Assembly: GCA_009809945.1 (NCBI GenBank)
Contig: WTPW01000592.1
Span: 237,164-301,163 of the forward strand
Length of the DNA stretch: 64,000 bases
Source of the DNA: Gigaspora margarita
Taxonomy: Eukaryota; Glomeromycota; Glomeromycetes; Diversisporales; Gigasporaceae
Reading direction: 5' to 3'
Shown here: positions 35,519 through 45,788 of the stretch, piece by piece
Position numbering within the stretch: the stretch's first letter is position 1
Layout of the letters: every line of letters starts with the position of its first letter
Translations under genes and position numbers: made by a program
The notes under the pieces: model-generated
Told to the model about the DNA's origin: nothing
Databases searched by the model: none
What the model saw: the letters and a program-made list of their open reading frames with translations, nothing else

Positions 35519-35811
35519 CCGTATATTCCCGAAAATAAGCAACCCCCCTGATTTTTTTCAAAAATCTCAAAAAACGCGTTAGCAGTTGCTACATATAAAA
35601 GTCTAAATTTTACTAAGTAAACCTCAAAAGTGCCATTAAGTAAACTTGTTCAGAACACAAAGATACACTTACAGTAAAATTTCATGTCATTTGGATAACT
35701 TTTTATTAGTACGTTTTTCAATTTTTCAAAAACTTCAACAATTCGAAAATAAGCAACCCCCTGTTTTTTCGTGTGCCCCAAAAAAGGTTGCTTATTTTCG
35801 GGAATATACGG
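35519..35811. mobile_element. Tc1/mariner-type MITE, 293 bp, TA duplication
   Basis: Near-perfect inverted termini (CCGTATATTCCCGAAAATAA at left and its complement at right) are flanked by TA at 35517-35518 and 35812-35813. A diverged relative of the same family lies at 59069-59384, sharing CTTGTTCAGAACA-, AGTAAA- and AGCAACTGCTA-type words. It is inserted within a piece of the virus-like element. Confidence 0.9.
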
Positions 35812-35986
35812 TAATACCAAGAGACTTTGGAGAGTATTATCTAAATATCCTTGTATCCTTCTTTGTTGGTAATTTCTGTAATTTATTTGGGCTATTTGTT
35901 GATTTCATTGTTGAATAATTTGGAAATTTCAATTTTTTTGAACTTGATTAATTTTATTATTTCTATTGTTTCTTTGCATTTAAGTA

Positions 35987-36184
35987 TCAAGGAACCGGTT
36001 CTCTTTTCTTATACCTATAAGAAGTCTTGCAGGGGATATTTTGTTTTTTACAGTTGGTACAATTTTTGGTTTCCTTAAGTTTTTCACAGTGAAGGTGTTT
36101 TTCTCTGCAGTAGTTACAGAAAGTAGTAGATTTGGTATAAATTTCTTTGGAATTCATGATGTTTGTTGGGTAAACTTGATACAT
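35987..36184 (-). pseudogene. small Zn2Cys6 (GAL4-type) cluster protein in the virus-like element
   Basis: The 65-residue frame contains CNYCREKHLHC and CTNCKKQNIPC with the spacing C-x2-C-x6-C-x8-C-x2-C-x6-C, the binuclear zinc cluster of fungal GAL4-type DNA-binding domains. The basic residues and proline expected around the cluster are present, but no dimerisation coil or activation region follows. The starting ATG is at 36184. It may have bound DNA of host or element. Grouped with the fossil at 32790-52742. Confidence 0.6.
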
Positions 36185-36527
36185 TTATATACTTCTTGAA
36201 CATTAAAGGTGCCTGATTATATGATTGACTTAAATAAAATATTAGTATAAAATGTAAAATAAATTATAAAATTAATATAAATCATGGTTGCCTATGCCAC
36301 TAAAATATAATATATTTATAAATTTTTAGATTGTTTCATTATTAGTGTAGGTGCTCCTGCTATCGCACACCACAGTTGTATTCTTCCTAAATATAATACG
36401 CCTATTAATTCTTTATCTAATATATTACAAAATAATAGGTGTATTTTGATTTACAAAAATTATAAATAATACTAAATATAAATAATTTGAATAATAAAAT
36501 AAAGTTAAGGTTAATCTGTGTAGATAG

Positions 36528-37330
36528 TCAATCTATGATGTGTACATCATTTTCTATTCCTATTTCATCTTCATTTTCAGATAAAGATTCAACTAATTCT
36601 TCTCGTATCTCATGATTATTTCGAGAGAATTGTTTAGCTACTTCTAAATTTTCAAGTGCTTCAGGCATTCTAGAGTTGTCGAATGGTACCCCTAAAAATG
36701 CATAGTCTAGTTCTTTGTTTGCAGTTCTTTTCTTGCACATAGCAATGTTGTACCATTGAACTTTTTTTTTGAGGGTTTCATTCTCTAATTCTTAATTCTT
36801 TGCTTTAGCACTCAGTTTTCTTCTTGAAGGTTTTATAATTGCTCTTGTACTTTCATATCTTTTCTTTCTAATATGAAGTTTCTTTCCATAGCATGGTGTA
36901 TATTTAATAAGTTTGTTCCTAATATAGGCAAACTTAGTCTTCTGAAAATTGCTTCTAACTCATTGAAGCATTTTTCAAGAGTTCTTTCTTCTGGCAAATT
37001 TTTAGATGTTGGATGTATTTCTTTGATTTCCTCGTCTTGTTGAATAGGTGGTAAGGATAAAAATTGTTGAGATATAGAAGCGATAACCATTTCAATGGTT
37101 TCTTCTTCAGTTACTTCAGTCACATTACTGAGTCTTTTTTCTACTTGTTTAGTTAATTCTTGGTTTTTATTCAGAGATTCTTTTATATTAGGGTTTGTTT
37201 TACTAGTTTCTTCTCTAAATGTTTTGGTATTTTTACCTTTTCCTTTCTTGAAGCTTGTTTCATAATTAATACTTTTTTCTTTACAATTATTACATGGAAT
37301 TGTAATTTTAATATTTGGCAATTGGACTAC
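36528..37330 (-). pseudogene. helical, acidic pieces of the virus-like element
   Basis: A piece ending near 36.84 kb starts with CNNC (IPCNNCKEKSINYETSFKKG), then a Lys/Asn-rich, coiled-coil-prone stretch (NQELTKQVEKRLSNVTEVTE) and FNELEAIFRRLSLPILGTN. The next piece (36.53-36.74 kb) ends in an acidic tail (LSENEDEIGIENDVHIID). No family is recognised. Part of the fossil at 32790-52742. Confidence 0.45.
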
Positions 37331-37613
37331 TTATTCAACTATTCAATAAATTTGATATTCTCTATTAGAGTCTTTTTATTTTATTTCATCTAATTCTGTC
37401 ACTTATGTTTTGTTTGGGATTTTTGTTTTTCTAATTACTTCCATAATTCGTCCTTGTATCTTTAAACAATTTTTATATTCTTGGTCTTGTAATCCATATC
37501 CTTTATAATATCTATACGGTCAGTAGATATTTTGTTTTTCCCATTTTTCAATTTTTTGTTTAGCTTCATAGTCTTGAAAAACAGTTCTATGAGCTCTTCT
37601 TTCATATTCACAA

Positions 37614-38400
37614 TTATAACATGTTCCTTCTAGGCATTATGCATATATCACATAGTACAGTATTTGTAAGTCCTCTTTTTGAGGTCATATGGTCCATAGC
37701 TTGTTGCCTGTTAGCAATTCTTGAACTAGTATTAGGTTCATAGAATTCTTGGGGTGATGTTTCCCAGTTATTAAAATGGGCATTTCTATCATGGTTATTG
37801 TATACATCAACTGATATCGATCTCATTAGTAATCGAAGTCTTCTTAACATAAGGTCTTTATTCTATCTTAATCAAAGATATCTCATAAGTGTTGGATAAT
37901 CCTAAGAATTACTGATTTGTTTATTCTAATGAATGCATAGTGCTCATTCCAGGTAATATTTTGAATATTCCAGATTATTCTAACATCCATTGGTTGGAAT
38001 GTATGGAGAAAATGAATATTGTATCCAATGTTTTCTTCATATGAACAGAAGTAATTCCCAAATCCATCTTGGATAAATTGTCTTTTCCATCCTTTCTTTT
38101 TGCAAAGAAAGCATTCTATTCTATGATTTTGTCCAATTCCTTGAGCATAAGCATAGCTTCTGTAATCAACAAAAAGTAGTCTTTTGGTATAATTTTGATA
38201 GCATATTTCACAAACTAGCATGTTGCTGAAATGTTTGTTATTCATGAAGAGTTCATCTCTTTCTCTTCTTCCTGAATAAAATCCATCTAGTAGGTATAAA
38301 CTTACTTTTATTGCTATAGTTTGGTGACATATATAGCAATGATAAATATTATTTTCATTCTTGTAACCACAGTTGCAATAACTTCTGTTGAGGTTTTAAG
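37614..38400 (-). pseudogene. CxxC proteins of the virus-like element
   Basis: The 120-residue piece at 37883-38245 has LVCEICYQNYTKRLLFVDYR and IECFLCKKKGWKRQFI followed by aromatic-rich blocks, consistent with a four-cysteine zinc finger. The neighbouring piece at 37.6-37.85 kb also ends in a CxxC (TVLCDICIMPRR). The pattern recalls the numerous CxxC modules of Glomeromycotina proteins, with no known function. Part of the fossil at 32790-52742. Confidence 0.5.
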
Positions 38401-38479
38401 TGCCTTAATTGCACAAGTTGCATGTTCTGGTGGTAGTGTTAGATGGTCCTAGTAAAGGTGTTACACTTCTTTCACTTGC

Positions 38480-38680
38480 AATATCCTCTTTTCTGAGAAT
38501 AGTTCTGTCCTTGTAGTATTCGGAACATTCTGTTTTCCTATGTCCTTTCTGTTTACAAATCCAACATTCTTGGTCAGGACAATACCTGTTAAAATGGCCC
38601 TTTCATCCACATATTTCACAAATAGTATCCCTGCCCTTTTCTTAGATCATATAGTACAGTTATACTTTCTCAAGTTAGTT
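38480..38680 (-). pseudogene. tandem CCHC zinc knuckles, second nucleocapsid-like region
   Basis: Two adjacent knuckles are readable: CEICGWKGHFNRYC, then CWICKQKGHRKTEC. Such pairs bind single-stranded nucleic acid in retroelement gag proteins. They lie downstream of RNase H, whereas the gag-like knuckles of this element are upstream (48.4-48.9 kb), so there are two sets. Part of the fossil at 32790-52742. Confidence 0.65.
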
Positions 38681-38808
38681 TTAACTTCACACTTTTCGCA
38701 TGTCCCAAAATAGATATTTGTTAGAATTATCAGTGTTCTTGGACTAATAGGTTTTGCTCTAGTAAGAGTAGGTATACTTTTTCTAGTTGAAATAGCAGAG
38801 GTTACTTC

Positions 38809-40100
38809 TCAGATTCTGCTAGATGGACATTCATAGATTTCTGGATCCAAAATGTGGCTATCGCAATCAGGGCAATAGTTGGGTCCATTCTGGGTCCATC
38901 CATTAGATTCTTGGTTTTGTTCTTGGTTAACTATTTTTCTTTTAACTTTCTTAAATAGATTTCTTTTAGTTCTTTTGAGGGTTTCTTTGAGTTTATCCAT
39001 TATGTTTTGGATGTCCCTACTTGTTAAAAATATGTTTTTAAATAGAAGTCTCTTATTTATAATTTGCATTTTCTATTACAAATCTTCATTGTTATTCTCT
39101 TCTAGTATTTTCTCATTAAGAAGTATGTTGCTATCTTGTAGGCAATTTATCAATGCTTTTTACAGATCTATTCCATTTTCTTTATTCTGTCTTGCTATAC
39201 GAATTCAGATAGATGAAAAGGTAGATCATTTTTTTTTCGATTTCTTATTGGTATTGCACATGCTATGTGGCTTCAATGCCATTACTTTAATTTCATTAGT
39301 CATTTCATCATATTCACATATACTAAACCATGTCCATGATTGATATTGTGGTGTTGCATTTCTAATCTTGTATAGATGTTGGCAGTGTTGTACGTTTTGG
39401 CTATCTATAGCCTTTTTTGGCTTGTCCATGTCCAAAATTGTCCAAATGTCCAAGATTGTCAAAAGCTTGTCCAGGCTTTAATATTTAATAAATCTATCTA
39501 AAAAATATATAACTATATATTTTTTAGGTGCTGAACACATTCTAGTTAAAATTAAAATAGGGTATCTTAATAAAATTTCAAGTAAAGTTTTCTGCGATTG
39601 ATCTTTATGATTGTCATGAATATCCTTTTTTCGGATGTTCTTTCTTTGCCACCAAATGCCTATGCGGTATCTTCATCTTTTGTTTTTCAAAATAGAGATT
39701 TATCTATTTTTACAAAAATATTGGGACCTCCTATTTTGGTTTCTATTTCTTTAATTTCTTTAGTAATCATTATTCTATAAGCACGTGTCCATCGTGTGAT
39801 CATAGTTTCTACTATTTCTATGAACTTAGTTATCGACCCATGACTCATTTTGATAAGCCAAAGATATCCTAGTTCAAGAAGTTTGTTATATAGTAATCTG
39901 CTGTTCATGAATATAGTGCCATTAAAGATCGATATTTTCTTTTAACACTTCCTATTTGGACATTCAAATTGTATCTCTTGATTTTCATATCTCTTCCACA
40001 TTTGGTGCAGTTGAGTTCATGTGGTATTATTAGCTTTTAGGTTAAACATTCTTCTGAGTCTTCAAATATTCTTTTTAATTGATAGTATAGTTGAACTTGT
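38809..40100 (-). pseudogene. Cys-containing and unrecognised pieces after RNase H
   Basis: Pieces include LNCTKCGRDMKIKRYNLNVQ near 39.95-40.0 kb, an unrecognised helical piece at 39.7-39.9 kb, YQSWTWFSICEYDEMTNEI at 39.2-39.45 kb, and a basic helix with a terminal zinc ribbon (PNYCPDCDSHILDPEIYECP) at 38.81-39.07 kb. A search by eye for an integrase HHCC or D-D-E core gave none. Part of the fossil at 32790-52742. Confidence 0.4.
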
Positions 40101-40117
40101 GTTTTCATATTGTTGGT

Positions 40118-40733
40118 TTATTTAGCAGTGATTGGTACTGGGGATGTCATGAGAATTCCAGATAGTTTTATAGATGTATTTCTATTTTTAACCTTATTAG
40201 GTATTTCTTTTCCTTTAAGTTTCTTATCTTTGATTCCTATTTTTAGCATTATAATCTGTTCTCCTTGGTCATTTGTACTCATTTGTTTGCTAAGCCAATC
40301 TGCAATATGATTGTCCTTTCCTGGTATTCTTTCTATAGTCCAATTAAAGTCTTGAAGCTTTATTACCATTTTGGCATAGTATCATTTCATATCATTTTTC
40401 CTGTTGTGTCAAATATTCCTGTGTTATCAGTTTTTACTATTATAGGTTTATTTCTAATATAATGTTGCCAATTGGTAAGATAATAGTAAATCGCATATAG
40501 TTCTTTCTGAGATGAGCCCCATAATCTTTGAGTAGGTGTAAGAGATTTTGATCCAAATTCTATTATTTCTTCTTTGGATTTAGTAGCTTCATATTCTGCT
40601 CCTTTTGCTCTAGCTTCTTTAATTTTATAATATGCCAGATCAGGATTAACTTGTTTTAAAACTGTGCCAATTCCATCATTTGAAGCAACAGTTTTTAAGA
40701 TTAGTTGGTATCATTTTTTAGGATAAGTTAAGA
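40118..40733 (-). pseudogene. RNase H part of the virus-like element
   Basis: Blocks in order are ASNDGIGTVLKQ, QKELYAIYYYLTNWQHYI, KPIIVKTDN and IPGKDNHIADWLSK, the usual retroelement RNase H signatures. It follows RT directly, with a 139-bp hAT MITE sitting near its front edge. Part of the fossil at 32790-52742. Confidence 0.85.
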
Positions 40734-40872
40734 CAGGATTGGTAATGGAGCTCAATGGAGCCCAAGGAGCTGCGAATGAAGCCAATGGAGCTCTGAATGG
40801 AGCTAATGGATACTATTTTTTGAGCTCTATTCGTGCAACCATTGAGCTCTATTGGCTCCATTGCCAACCCTG
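40734..40872. mobile_element. hAT-type MITE, 139 bp, 8-bp target duplication
   Basis: The ends CAGGATTGGTAATGGAG and (reverse complement) CAGGGTTGGCAATGGAG match at 15 of 17 positions and start with the CAGG typical of hAT ends. Flanks AGTTAAGA (40726-40733) and AGTTAAAG (40873-40880) are a slightly decayed 8-bp duplication. The interior is a GAGCTC/CAATGGAGC-rich foldback. It lies in the RT/RNase H region of the virus-like element. Confidence 0.88.
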
Positions 40873-40923
40873 AGTTAAAGCTATAGCGTTTGTTACTTTT
40901 TATATTAGCAAGTCAAACGCTTC

Positions 40924-41960
40924 TTAACATTCTTTAGTCCATTCAAATTGAATATTCTTTTTCAACAAGTTATATATAGGTTGTGCTATTTGAGCAAAGT
41001 TCTGGATATATCTTCTAAAATAGTTCATAAATCTAGTAAATCTTTTTACTCCATTTACATCAGTTGGTAGCTTTAATTTTTTAGCTTCTTTAATTTTGAC
41101 TTGGTTAGGGTAGATTTTTTCAAATTCAACTAAGTGATTTAATATTAATGTTTTTGTTACCATAAATTTGCATTTGTCTGGTTTCAGACTCATGCCCTCT
41201 TTTTCTACATATTCAAATACCATTTTGACATACTTAATATGTTTATCAACAGAATCACTAGCAATAATTAAATCATCCATATATACATATACAAATGAAA
41301 AATCTCTAAATAATTCATACATATATTTCATCATATATGCAGGTGCAGTCTTTAATCCCATAGATAGAACATTCCATTCAAATATTCCTTTGCTAAGAAA
41401 AAATACAGTGGTTTTAGGCTTATCTTCTTCTCTTAAAGTGAATTTGTGATAAGCCACAGTAAAATCTAATATTGTAAATATCTTATGTTGTACTAATTGT
41501 TGCAACATTCTAATAATGTTAGGAATTTTGTATGGATCATCTTCTAAATATTTGTTGAGCTTGGTATAATCCATAGCTACTCTATATGATCCATCTTTTT
41601 TTTGAATAATCACTAAAGGTGATACAGGACCCCAAAAAATATAGAAAGGGGTAGGGTTTTAGTTTGCTTATTTTTGGCCTTTTTTGTGCAAATCATTTTT
41701 CTTTTATAGTTATTAGTTTGCTTATTTTTGCTATTTTTCTTGCAGATTTTTCTATATTTAGTAATTTTTGTAAAATCTTACCCTTTTGTAGATATTTCAG
41801 GATCCTATGATACCTATACCACTTTTGATGGTCAAATAAACTCTTGTTTTCTTAAGTCATCAAAGAGTTTATTTGCTTGTTCAATTTTATTCTCAGAATA
41901 CTGTCTAGGCATTCTTGCTTTATCTTTAAAAAGTATATCTTTTTCATCACAATTAAGTAT
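40924..41960 (-). pseudogene. reverse transcriptase part of the virus-like element
   Basis: Gypsy/caulimovirid RT blocks are well preserved: IIQKKDGSYRVAMDYTKLNK, PNIIRMLQQL, FTILDFTVAYHKFTLREED, MGLKTAPAYMMKYMYELFRD, the active-site block VYVYMDDLIIAS, and KLPTDVNGVKRFTRFMNYFR. The catalytic YMDD, the VAYHKFTL motif and the loop lengths differ from the gypsy copy at 2.1-2.8 kb, so the two elements are not closely related. Part of the fossil at 32790-52742. Confidence 0.92.
41643..41788. mobile_element. possible MITE within the RT region
   Basis: Left AAAGGGGTAGGGTTTT and right (reverse complement) AAAAGGGTAAGATTTT are imperfect inverted ends around AT-rich DNA with a repeated AGTTTGCTTATTTTTG word. 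No clear target duplication is seen, so this remains tentative. Confidence 0.4.
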
Positions 41961-42175
41961 TAATGTAATAAGTTCAAACATCTTCTGGTTATATATTGTA
42001 GGTTTTTTATATTTTCTTCAAAATATATTAATAAATTTATTGAATAGTGGCAATAATAAATTTCTATATTGAGGTGTTGTATTCTTTAGGAGTATCTCAA
42101 GTCTTTCTTTTTCAGTCTTTTCTTTATCATCAACTTTCATTTCTCCTTAAATGTTCTTTTCTCTTTTAGTAGTAT

Positions 42176-42900
42176 CTACATCAAATACTTTTTTAATTTT
42201 TTAATGTTATCAATATGATATCCTTTAGGTATCATTATTGCTTTATCTAAATAATTAATCATCCAGATTGTTGAATCATTAATTATTCCATTTTGTGCTA
42301 TATGTAAAGGTGTTTGAATTAGATAATTTTCTTTTTGGGTTATTTTGATAGGTGTCCATGTATTAGGTTTTAATATGCATTGTTGGTCTGTGCATATAGG
42401 TTTTCCTGTTCCTATATTAGGTATGAAATGTTTTCTAATTTTGTTAGGGATATGTGCTAATTCTTCATATATAGTGCATTTACTTCCTTTTTGTGCTATT
42501 CTAGATTGGTATTTAGAATGCATTTTAATATTGAATACTTCAATATTATCTGTTTATTTGGGTTTTTTGTTTCCCAAATAATTGTTCACGAGTATCAGGT
42601 GATAAGGGTATTGGTTTAGTTTGATGTAGTAGGTACCCAAATGTTCATTTCTATATGATATAGGTACATCTGCTATTGATATCATTGTTTTTGGTAATTC
42701 AGGATGTCTCAAATCATATAAATCTTGTCTTTTCAGATAGAATGATTCATTACTGGTACAGGATATATTTTCTATAGCTTGGTCTTTAATTACATTTTCT
42801 CATAATATATTTGATCTTTTTCTTCCAAATACTGCCTGTATTAGTGATTTTAATACATTAGTTATTGCCTATCCTTTAGATTGTTCAACTAGTGGCACCA
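42176..42900 (-). pseudogene. pre-RT region of the virus-like element
   Basis: The block KENYLIQTPLHIAQN ... WMINYLDKAIMIPKGYHID fits the beta-rich connector that precedes RT in gypsy-type pol proteins. Upstream blocks (RHPELPKTMISIADVPISYR) are unrecognised. Part of the fossil at 32790-52742. Confidence 0.5.
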
Positions 42901-42906
42901 TCAGTA

Positions 42907-43561
42907 TCCCTTAGTTTGTAGTAGTTTGCAGGCAAATTTGCCTGCATAATTACTATAAATATATCTCTGATCTATTTTTTTAATTATTTAAAATATTTAA
43001 ATAAAATTTGATATTATAATATTTAAAAACAAGGATTATATTTTTGAATTATTTAAATTATATTATAAGACAAAAAGTTTATGTTGCTTATAAGCTGAAA
43101 ATATTAAATTTTAAAGAAATTTTTTAATCAAAAAAATATTTTACAATATCTAGGTGAATTCTTTAAATATTGGTTTTAAAAATATAGTTTCTAATAAAAT
43201 ATTGTAGTTTATATAAAGGATGACAACTTTCATTATTTGACTTTAAATGACTTACTTGTAAAAATTTAGACTTGTATTAGAAGTAAAAAATTTTTTTATA
43301 GATAGGAACATATAAAATTTGAGAAACTCTAAAGAAAAAATTCTATAGTAAAAGTTCCAAAACAAAAACTTTAAACTTTTATTACACCAAAGTTTTTTAA
43401 TAATTTAAAAAAAAATTTATAATAAAGTTGATAAAACAGAACTAATAGTATATTTTTTACTTAGAAAATATATAGCTAAAATTGATATTTAAGTTTTATT
43501 TAAAAAATTTCAAAATTTAAAATTTTTACAGGCAAATATGCCTATATAACAAATTAAGGGA
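42907..43561. mobile_element. Tc1/mariner-type MITE, 655 bp, TA duplication
   Basis: Ends TCCCTTAGTTTGTAGTAG and (reverse complement) TCCCTTAATTTGTTATATAG are followed inward by GGCAAATTTGCCT/GGCATATTTGCCT. The flanks are TA at 42905-42906 and 43562-43563. The interior is AT-rich without a transposase. It interrupts the virus-like element upstream of RT. Confidence 0.82.
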
Positions 43562-43973
43562 TACAGTTGTTTCTTGTTGTACCAGGTCTGCCTCTTTCAT
43601 ATATTCTCGATTTATATCATATTGAGAATATTGTGTTATTTCTGGTATTTCAGGCAATCCATCATAATTCATACTTGAATAGTCTACGGGTTGCATAATA
43701 TTAGTTCTTTCTTTAATAAATTTAGTATCGTAGATGGTTCAATACTTTTAGTATTTATCCATTGTTGCCAATTGTCCCAATGGTTATTATTTGTTGTATT
43801 TATAAATCCTGGGCTTTGTAATGGCTTTGATAATAGTGATGTTATCATGGGTGATCCAATTGCACTTGGTAAATGATATGAAAATATATTCGAAGTTTTA
43901 CTAACACTTCTTCCAGGTCTTGTTTTTATTTGTGAAGGTTCAACTTATTGTTGTTTTTGGGCTTTCGCTTCTT

Positions 43974-44645
43974 TCAAAAACTTAAAAACTTTTGGTTTAG
44001 TTTTGTATTTTGTTCATTGAACATTCTCTGGTAGAATATATCTTCATTATCACTTTCATTATTACTTTTATCAACTATTGTTGGTTTGAACTTATCTTTG
44101 ACATGTTTTACTATGTCGTCAGGTACTGATTCTATTGTTATTATAGATTTACCAGTTTGAGGATCTCTTATAGTATCCTTTTTGATAAGATTAGGGTCTT
44201 CTGCTTTAGCCCATTCTGCTAGGAAGGCTAATTGTTTCATATTTGCTTTCACCCGTAATCTTTCATCTCCCTCAGTTTCTGATAAGGCTAATAACTGTTG
44301 GGTTAATACTATTTTTTTAAGTACAGGTTTCTGTTTAAATTCTTCTGTAGTCATATTAAGTGTTTCTCTAGCTTTTCCTTGGTATGCTCTTTCTTGTGTT
44401 TGAATTTCATTTGCATACTGGGTTTTTATTTCTTCATTTTGGTTACTCCAATAATTAATAAAATTATAAACTCGTTGTTTATCTGTTATATGTGAATGTC
44501 CATATCTTATTTCTTTAGGTATAGTTTTGATATTCCTTATGGTATCCACAAATTTCTTAGCTTCATCTGGTGTCATATTATTAATATTATCGAATTTCAT
44601 TTTGATATAAGTTAAATCTTTAGCGAGTATTTCTATATTTTTCAA
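43974..44645 (-). pseudogene. helical, charged protein of the virus-like element
   Basis: An open frame of 223 residues, one of the longest here: MKNIEILAKDLTYIKMKFDN at the start, alpha-helical blocks (TPDEAKKFVDTIRNI, LKKIVLTQQLLALSE, LRVKANMKQLAFLAEWAKAE) and a disordered acidic end. No membrane segment or known motif is seen. It resembles a structural or nucleic-acid-packaging accessory, which is a guess. Further pieces of like character extend to about 45.1 kb. Part of the fossil at 32790-52742. Confidence 0.5.
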
Positions 44646-45179
44646 GAATTTTTCAGATTCATTAGTTTCTATTTCTTCTTGAATTTCTTTTGCTTTTCAT
44701 CGCATATTACTCATCAATCCTCCTAATGTAGGTGTTTTAGGTGTTCTTGAAAATGTTTTATTTGCGTCTTTTCCTGCTATTTTATTAGATAATTGATTTA
44801 TTTTAAATTGCATTTGTTCTAACTTTTCAGTTTGTATTTGTTTAGCTTCTATATCTTTTCATTTATCATTATATCTTTCTTGATTTTCTAACATCATTCT
44901 TTCCATTGTTTTTGTTAGATATGCTACTGAGTCAACGTAGCCTATTTGTTTATTATTTTCTATTGGACTTCCTTCAAATGTAATATCTTGTAGTGTAAGC
45001 ATATATTTCATTTCTTTTGTTGGATCCCATTTATCTAGGTCTTGTAGCTTTTGTTTAAGTGTTTTGTCTAGTTTCCTATCTGATGGTATTAAGTCATTAG
45101 TATAATAGCGTAATGTTTGGATTTCATTGACTTGTTTTTTAATATCAAAGTCTATCTTCCGTGGGTTTTAACTACTGCT

Positions 45180-45760
45180 TAAATAGCATATTTAATAATA
45201 GTTTTAAATATCTTTTGTGCTAATTGTCTATACATTATATATGTGTGCACATCTTGTCCACTTCTGAATATTGTTGGTTTAATTGTGCAGCTGTCTTTTA
45301 ACATACATTGCTTCGTAACCTTTTTTAAATAGAACAACTTGATTTCATTACCATATTTGCGAAGTACTTTTTCATATTCTTCTAGAGTTTTTTTAACTTC
45401 TGCTACAAAATAATGTTGAGTGTCGAAACATATTTTAAGTCTGTCCATCAGAGTGTCTATTTGGTATTCCTTTTTATATCAGAATTCTTTTCTTATACTA
45501 CTCTATATTTTATTTAATTCTTGAATTGTTGCACTATAACATTTACTAGACGCTAAGTTCTCTAATAATATTACTATATTAGTGTTCTTAGTTCTTTTAA
45601 GTATTTCCTCGAGGTTTTGTTTGACTTCATTCTTATTTCTATATTTGGATGTTCCTATATGTAATACACAGTATTTGAACCCTATGTTATATGCTCTTTG
45701 AATTTCTTCAAAATTCTTTCTGTTTTCCAATTTATTGTACTATTTACTGTATAAGCTTGT
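45180..45760 (-). pseudogene. apurinic endonuclease IV-like segment of the virus-like element
   Basis: Motifs of the AP endonuclease IV (Nfo) TIM barrel occur in order: QRAYNIGFKYCVLHIGTSKY (the His of the H-x-G strand), NTNIVILLENLASSK (the Glu of the LEN strand), and RLKICFDTQHYFVAE (the D-T-x-H metal ligands), then an IKLFYL strand. Nfo enzymes cut DNA at abasic sites and occur in bacteria, many fungi and several large DNA viruses. They are not a normal part of LTR elements or caulimovirids. A MITE lies directly upstream. Part of the fossil at 32790-52742. Confidence 0.68.
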
Positions 45761-45788
45761 CGCTTATTGATAATCCCATTGATGCATA

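Noticed and set aside
33000-40100. An integrase for the virus-like element
   Set aside because: Cysteine pairs are common here, but I found no HHCC plus D-D-E core arrangement. Absence by eye is not proof.
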